6,949 nt of DNA from DAIRVC01 sp036803025 (GTDB taxonomy: Bacteria; Chloroflexota; Anaerolineae; Anaerolineales; E44-bin32), in the NCBI GenBank assembly GCA_036803025.1, contig DAIRVC010000146.1:1-6949 (forward strand). Direction: 5' to 3'. Shown here piece after piece: positions 5,732-6,949 of the stretch. The notes below the pieces were generated by a model. That model made no database searches and was not told the origin of the DNA. It worked only from the letters and a program-made list of their open reading frames with translations. Position 1 is the stretch's first letter, and every line of letters begins with the position of its first letter. Made by a program: the position numbers and the translations under genes.

Positions 5732-6412
5732 CTATACCCCCAGATCATGCAGTTCGAACACCGGGCCATCGATGCAGGCCAGCCTCAGGCGGCGGCCTTC
5801 CACGGCGCACGCGCCGCAGACACCCAGGCCGCAGGCGATCGATGGGGTGAAGAGTACCTGCGCGGCAAGGGAACGCCGCCCCGTCGGCCATTCGAACTTC
5901 CCCAGGCGCTGGCGAAGATCGCCCGCCTGCTCGGGGACGAGATCCACGGCCAGGTAGTCGGCCCAAGACAGCGCCTCGATCGGATCGACGACGACTTCGA
6001 CTGCCGGGGCAAGGTCCGGCGGGCGCCCGGCGGCGCTCAGGACGATCGCCGCGCCGCGCGCCAACCCGACGTCGATCAAGGGCAGCAATCGCTCGGGGGT
6101 CACACCAATCGCGGCCAGCAGCCAGCGCCGTGCCGAGGCCGGTGGCGTGAACCCGTTCCCCACCGGCGTCCACAAGTCGAGCTCGACGCCCGGCCGCCAG
6201 GCCGCCCCTTCGGGCAGGCCTGCAGTGAAACCCTGGTCGTCGATGTCTGTCGGGAACAGCGCGGTCCGGGCGGCCTGGACCTGCCCCGGGGCGAGCGCCA
6301 GGGCGAACTGTCCAGGGGAAGGCCGCGCCGCCGGCGGGCATGAGACGTGGACGCCGGGCCGGCCGGTGGGACCTGCGATCAGGGAATCGACGCGGACCCG
6401 CAAGCGTTGCAC
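5732..6412 (-). CDS. PyrK-like [2Fe-2S] electron-transfer subunit, degenerate flavin and nucleotide motifs
   Basis: 226 residues. The C-terminus carries CGLGVCGACAVEG...CIDGPVFEL with Cys194, 199, 202 and 213 (C-x4-C-x2-C-x10-C), the [2Fe-2S] motif and GPVF ending of PyrK-type dihydroorotate dehydrogenase electron-transfer subunits. The ferredoxin-reductase-like N-terminal half keeps PGQF (33-36) and WTPVGNGF (81-88, normally GPLGNGF). However, the FAD motif RxYS is ARTALFP, and the glycine-rich loop is reduced to LLAAIGVTP. It may therefore transfer electrons through the cluster without using NAD(H) or FAD in the usual way. The start is taken as the GTG at 6410-6412. No Shine-Dalgarno precedes it, while a possible -10 element lies exactly 6 bp upstream, so the message may be leaderless. 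It is the first gene of the leftward operon with the PyrD-like and DUF116 genes. Confidence 0.85.
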   Translation of the reverse strand: MQRLRVRVDSLIAGPTGRPGVHVSCPPAARPSPGQFALALAPGQVQAARTALFPTDIDDQGFTAGLPEGAAWRPGVELDLWTPVGNGFTPPASARRWLLAAIGVTPERLLPLIDVGLARGAAIVLSAAGRPPDLAPAVEVVVDPIEALSWADYLAVDLVPEQAGDLRQRLGKFEWPTGRRSLAAQVLFTPSIACGLGVCGACAVEGRRLRLACIDGPVFELHDLGV

Positions 6413-6418
6413 GCGCGC

Positions 6419-6447
6419 ATGCTATCACGTGCCATCGGGCAGGGCAA
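6419..6447 (-). promoter_or_regulatory. Possible leaderless promoter of the PyrK-like operon
   Basis: On the minus strand, TTGCCC (6442-6447) and TAGCAT (6419-6424) are 17 bp apart, and the -10 ends 6 bp before the GTG start codon. The TAnnnT form and this distance are those of leaderless genes in several GC-rich bacterial lineages. Matches to consensus are weak (about 4/6 each), so this is a suggestion. Confidence 0.35.
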
Positions 6448-6481
6448 TGTCAGCCCGGCGTCGGGGCTGCGCAGGTCCGCA

Positions 6482-6490
6482 TGCTATAAT
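6482..6490 (+). promoter_or_regulatory. Extended -10 promoter of the SPFH gene
   Basis: TGC followed by TATAAT (6485-6490) is a perfect extended -10 element. No convincing -35 is seen 16-18 bp upstream (only C/G-rich sequence), consistent with extended -10 promoters. Transcription would start near 6497, giving a 27-nt leader containing the AAGGAGGAGG ribosome site (6509-6518). Confidence 0.6.
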
Positions 6491-6523
6491 CCCGCCGGTC
6501 CATGGCAGAAGGAGGAGGATACC

Positions 6524-6949
6524 GTGAACGTAGCCCAAGTGCTCCGCGGATTGGCGACCCTTTCGTGGATTGTGGCGCTGGTTGTCGTTGCCCTGGCTAT
6601 CGTGCGGGCGACACGCGGCCAGAGCTTCCGGGCGGCGGCGGGTCTGGTCATCGGCGTTATCGTCGCCGCATTGGTGCTGACGACGGTCAGTGCCGGCTTG
6701 GTCTTCATCCGGCCGGAGGAGCGCGGCGTGGTGCTCAGCGCCTTCGCGCCGCTGGGTTATCGCGAACAGGCGCTTCAGCCCGGCCTGCGTTGGGTGATCC
6801 CGTTCGCCGAGAGCGTGGTGGTCTACCCGATCTCGCGTCAGACCTACACGATGTCGATCGCGCCGTCGGAGGGGCAGGTCGGCGGTGATGACTCGGTCGA
6901 GGCCCGGACGTCCGACGGGCAGATCATCCGGGTCGACGCCTCAGTCATC
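6524..6949 (+). CDS. Membrane-anchored SPFH/band-7 (prohibitin-like) protein, 3' end outside the window
   Basis: The first 142 residues are visible, starting from a GTG at 6524 with AAGGAGG 8 bp upstream. Residues about 11-28 and 38-60 are hydrophobic membrane segments separated by a basic RATRGQSFR loop. From residue 59, GLVFIRPEERGVVLSAFAP, QALQPGLRWVIPF and VVVYPISRQTYTMS are the characteristic opening of a band-7/SPFH domain (prohibitin/stomatin/HflK type): the RGVV strand, the PGLRWVIPF strand and the exit toward the SxxGQIIRVD strand. SPFH proteins form membrane-associated cage-like oligomers that organise membrane microdomains or hold proteases. It is divergent from the PyrK-like operon. 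The type within the superfamily cannot be set without the C-terminus. Confidence 0.88.
   Translation, partial: MNVAQVLRGLATLSWIVALVVVALAIVRATRGQSFRAAAGLVIGVIVAALVLTTVSAGLVFIRPEERGVVLSAFAPLGYREQALQPGLRWVIPFAESVVVYPISRQTYTMSIAPSEGQVGGDDSVEARTSDGQIIRVDASVI

Overview
This is a GC-rich, densely packed bacterial chromosomal window. It holds eight protein genes complete or open at only one edge, plus a ninth that ordinary gene calling would miss. Several features suggest a Chloroflexota (Anaerolineae-like) bacterium: the secreted metalloprotease with a HEFQHMIHW motif and immune-inhibitor-A-like C-terminal domains, the GTG/TTG starts, and a PyrK-like/PyrD-like/DUF116 cluster. That assignment is inferred from protein style, not from a marker gene.

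Layout. Positions 2-1309 (+) encode the C-terminal part of a secreted zinc metalloprotease. It is followed by GC-rich palindromes (1345-1370 and 1403-1454) lying between convergent genes. A small YtxH-like membrane protein is encoded at 1460-1681 (-). The 150-bp divergent region 1682-1831 carries recognisable promoters in both directions. Rightward comes a probable three-gene operon: a selenoprotein of the Rdx (SelW/SelT/SelH) family at 1832-2068, trpS at 2079-3068 and dtd at 3096-3545.

The selenoprotein is the main discovery. Its reading frame runs from a GTG with a good Shine-Dalgarno sequence through an in-frame TGA (1865-1867) to a TAG at 2066-2068. The TGA sits exactly where the family carries selenocysteine (Cys-Ala-Val-Sec). 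A 7-bp perfect hairpin with a GGUCU loop starts 14 nt after the TGA (loop at 21 nt), as expected for a bacterial SECIS. The loop matches, from memory, that of Escherichia coli fdhF.

Leftward from about 6412 to 3542 runs a second probable operon. It encodes a PyrK-like iron-sulfur protein, a dihydroorotate-dehydrogenase-like TIM barrel that lacks the expected catalytic and substrate residues, and a DUF116 protein with a cysteine-rich, metal-site-like C-terminus. Together they look like a redox system derived from, but probably no longer performing, the pyrimidine reaction. This operon meets dtd tail to tail, the two stop codons sharing the palindrome CTAG. At the right edge, divergent from it, a membrane-anchored SPFH/band-7 protein starts at 6524 behind an extended -10 promoter and runs off the window.

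Seven of the eight visible stop codons are TAG. Only the protease ends in TGA, and none ends in TAA. No RNA genes, CRISPR arrays or mobile elements were seen.
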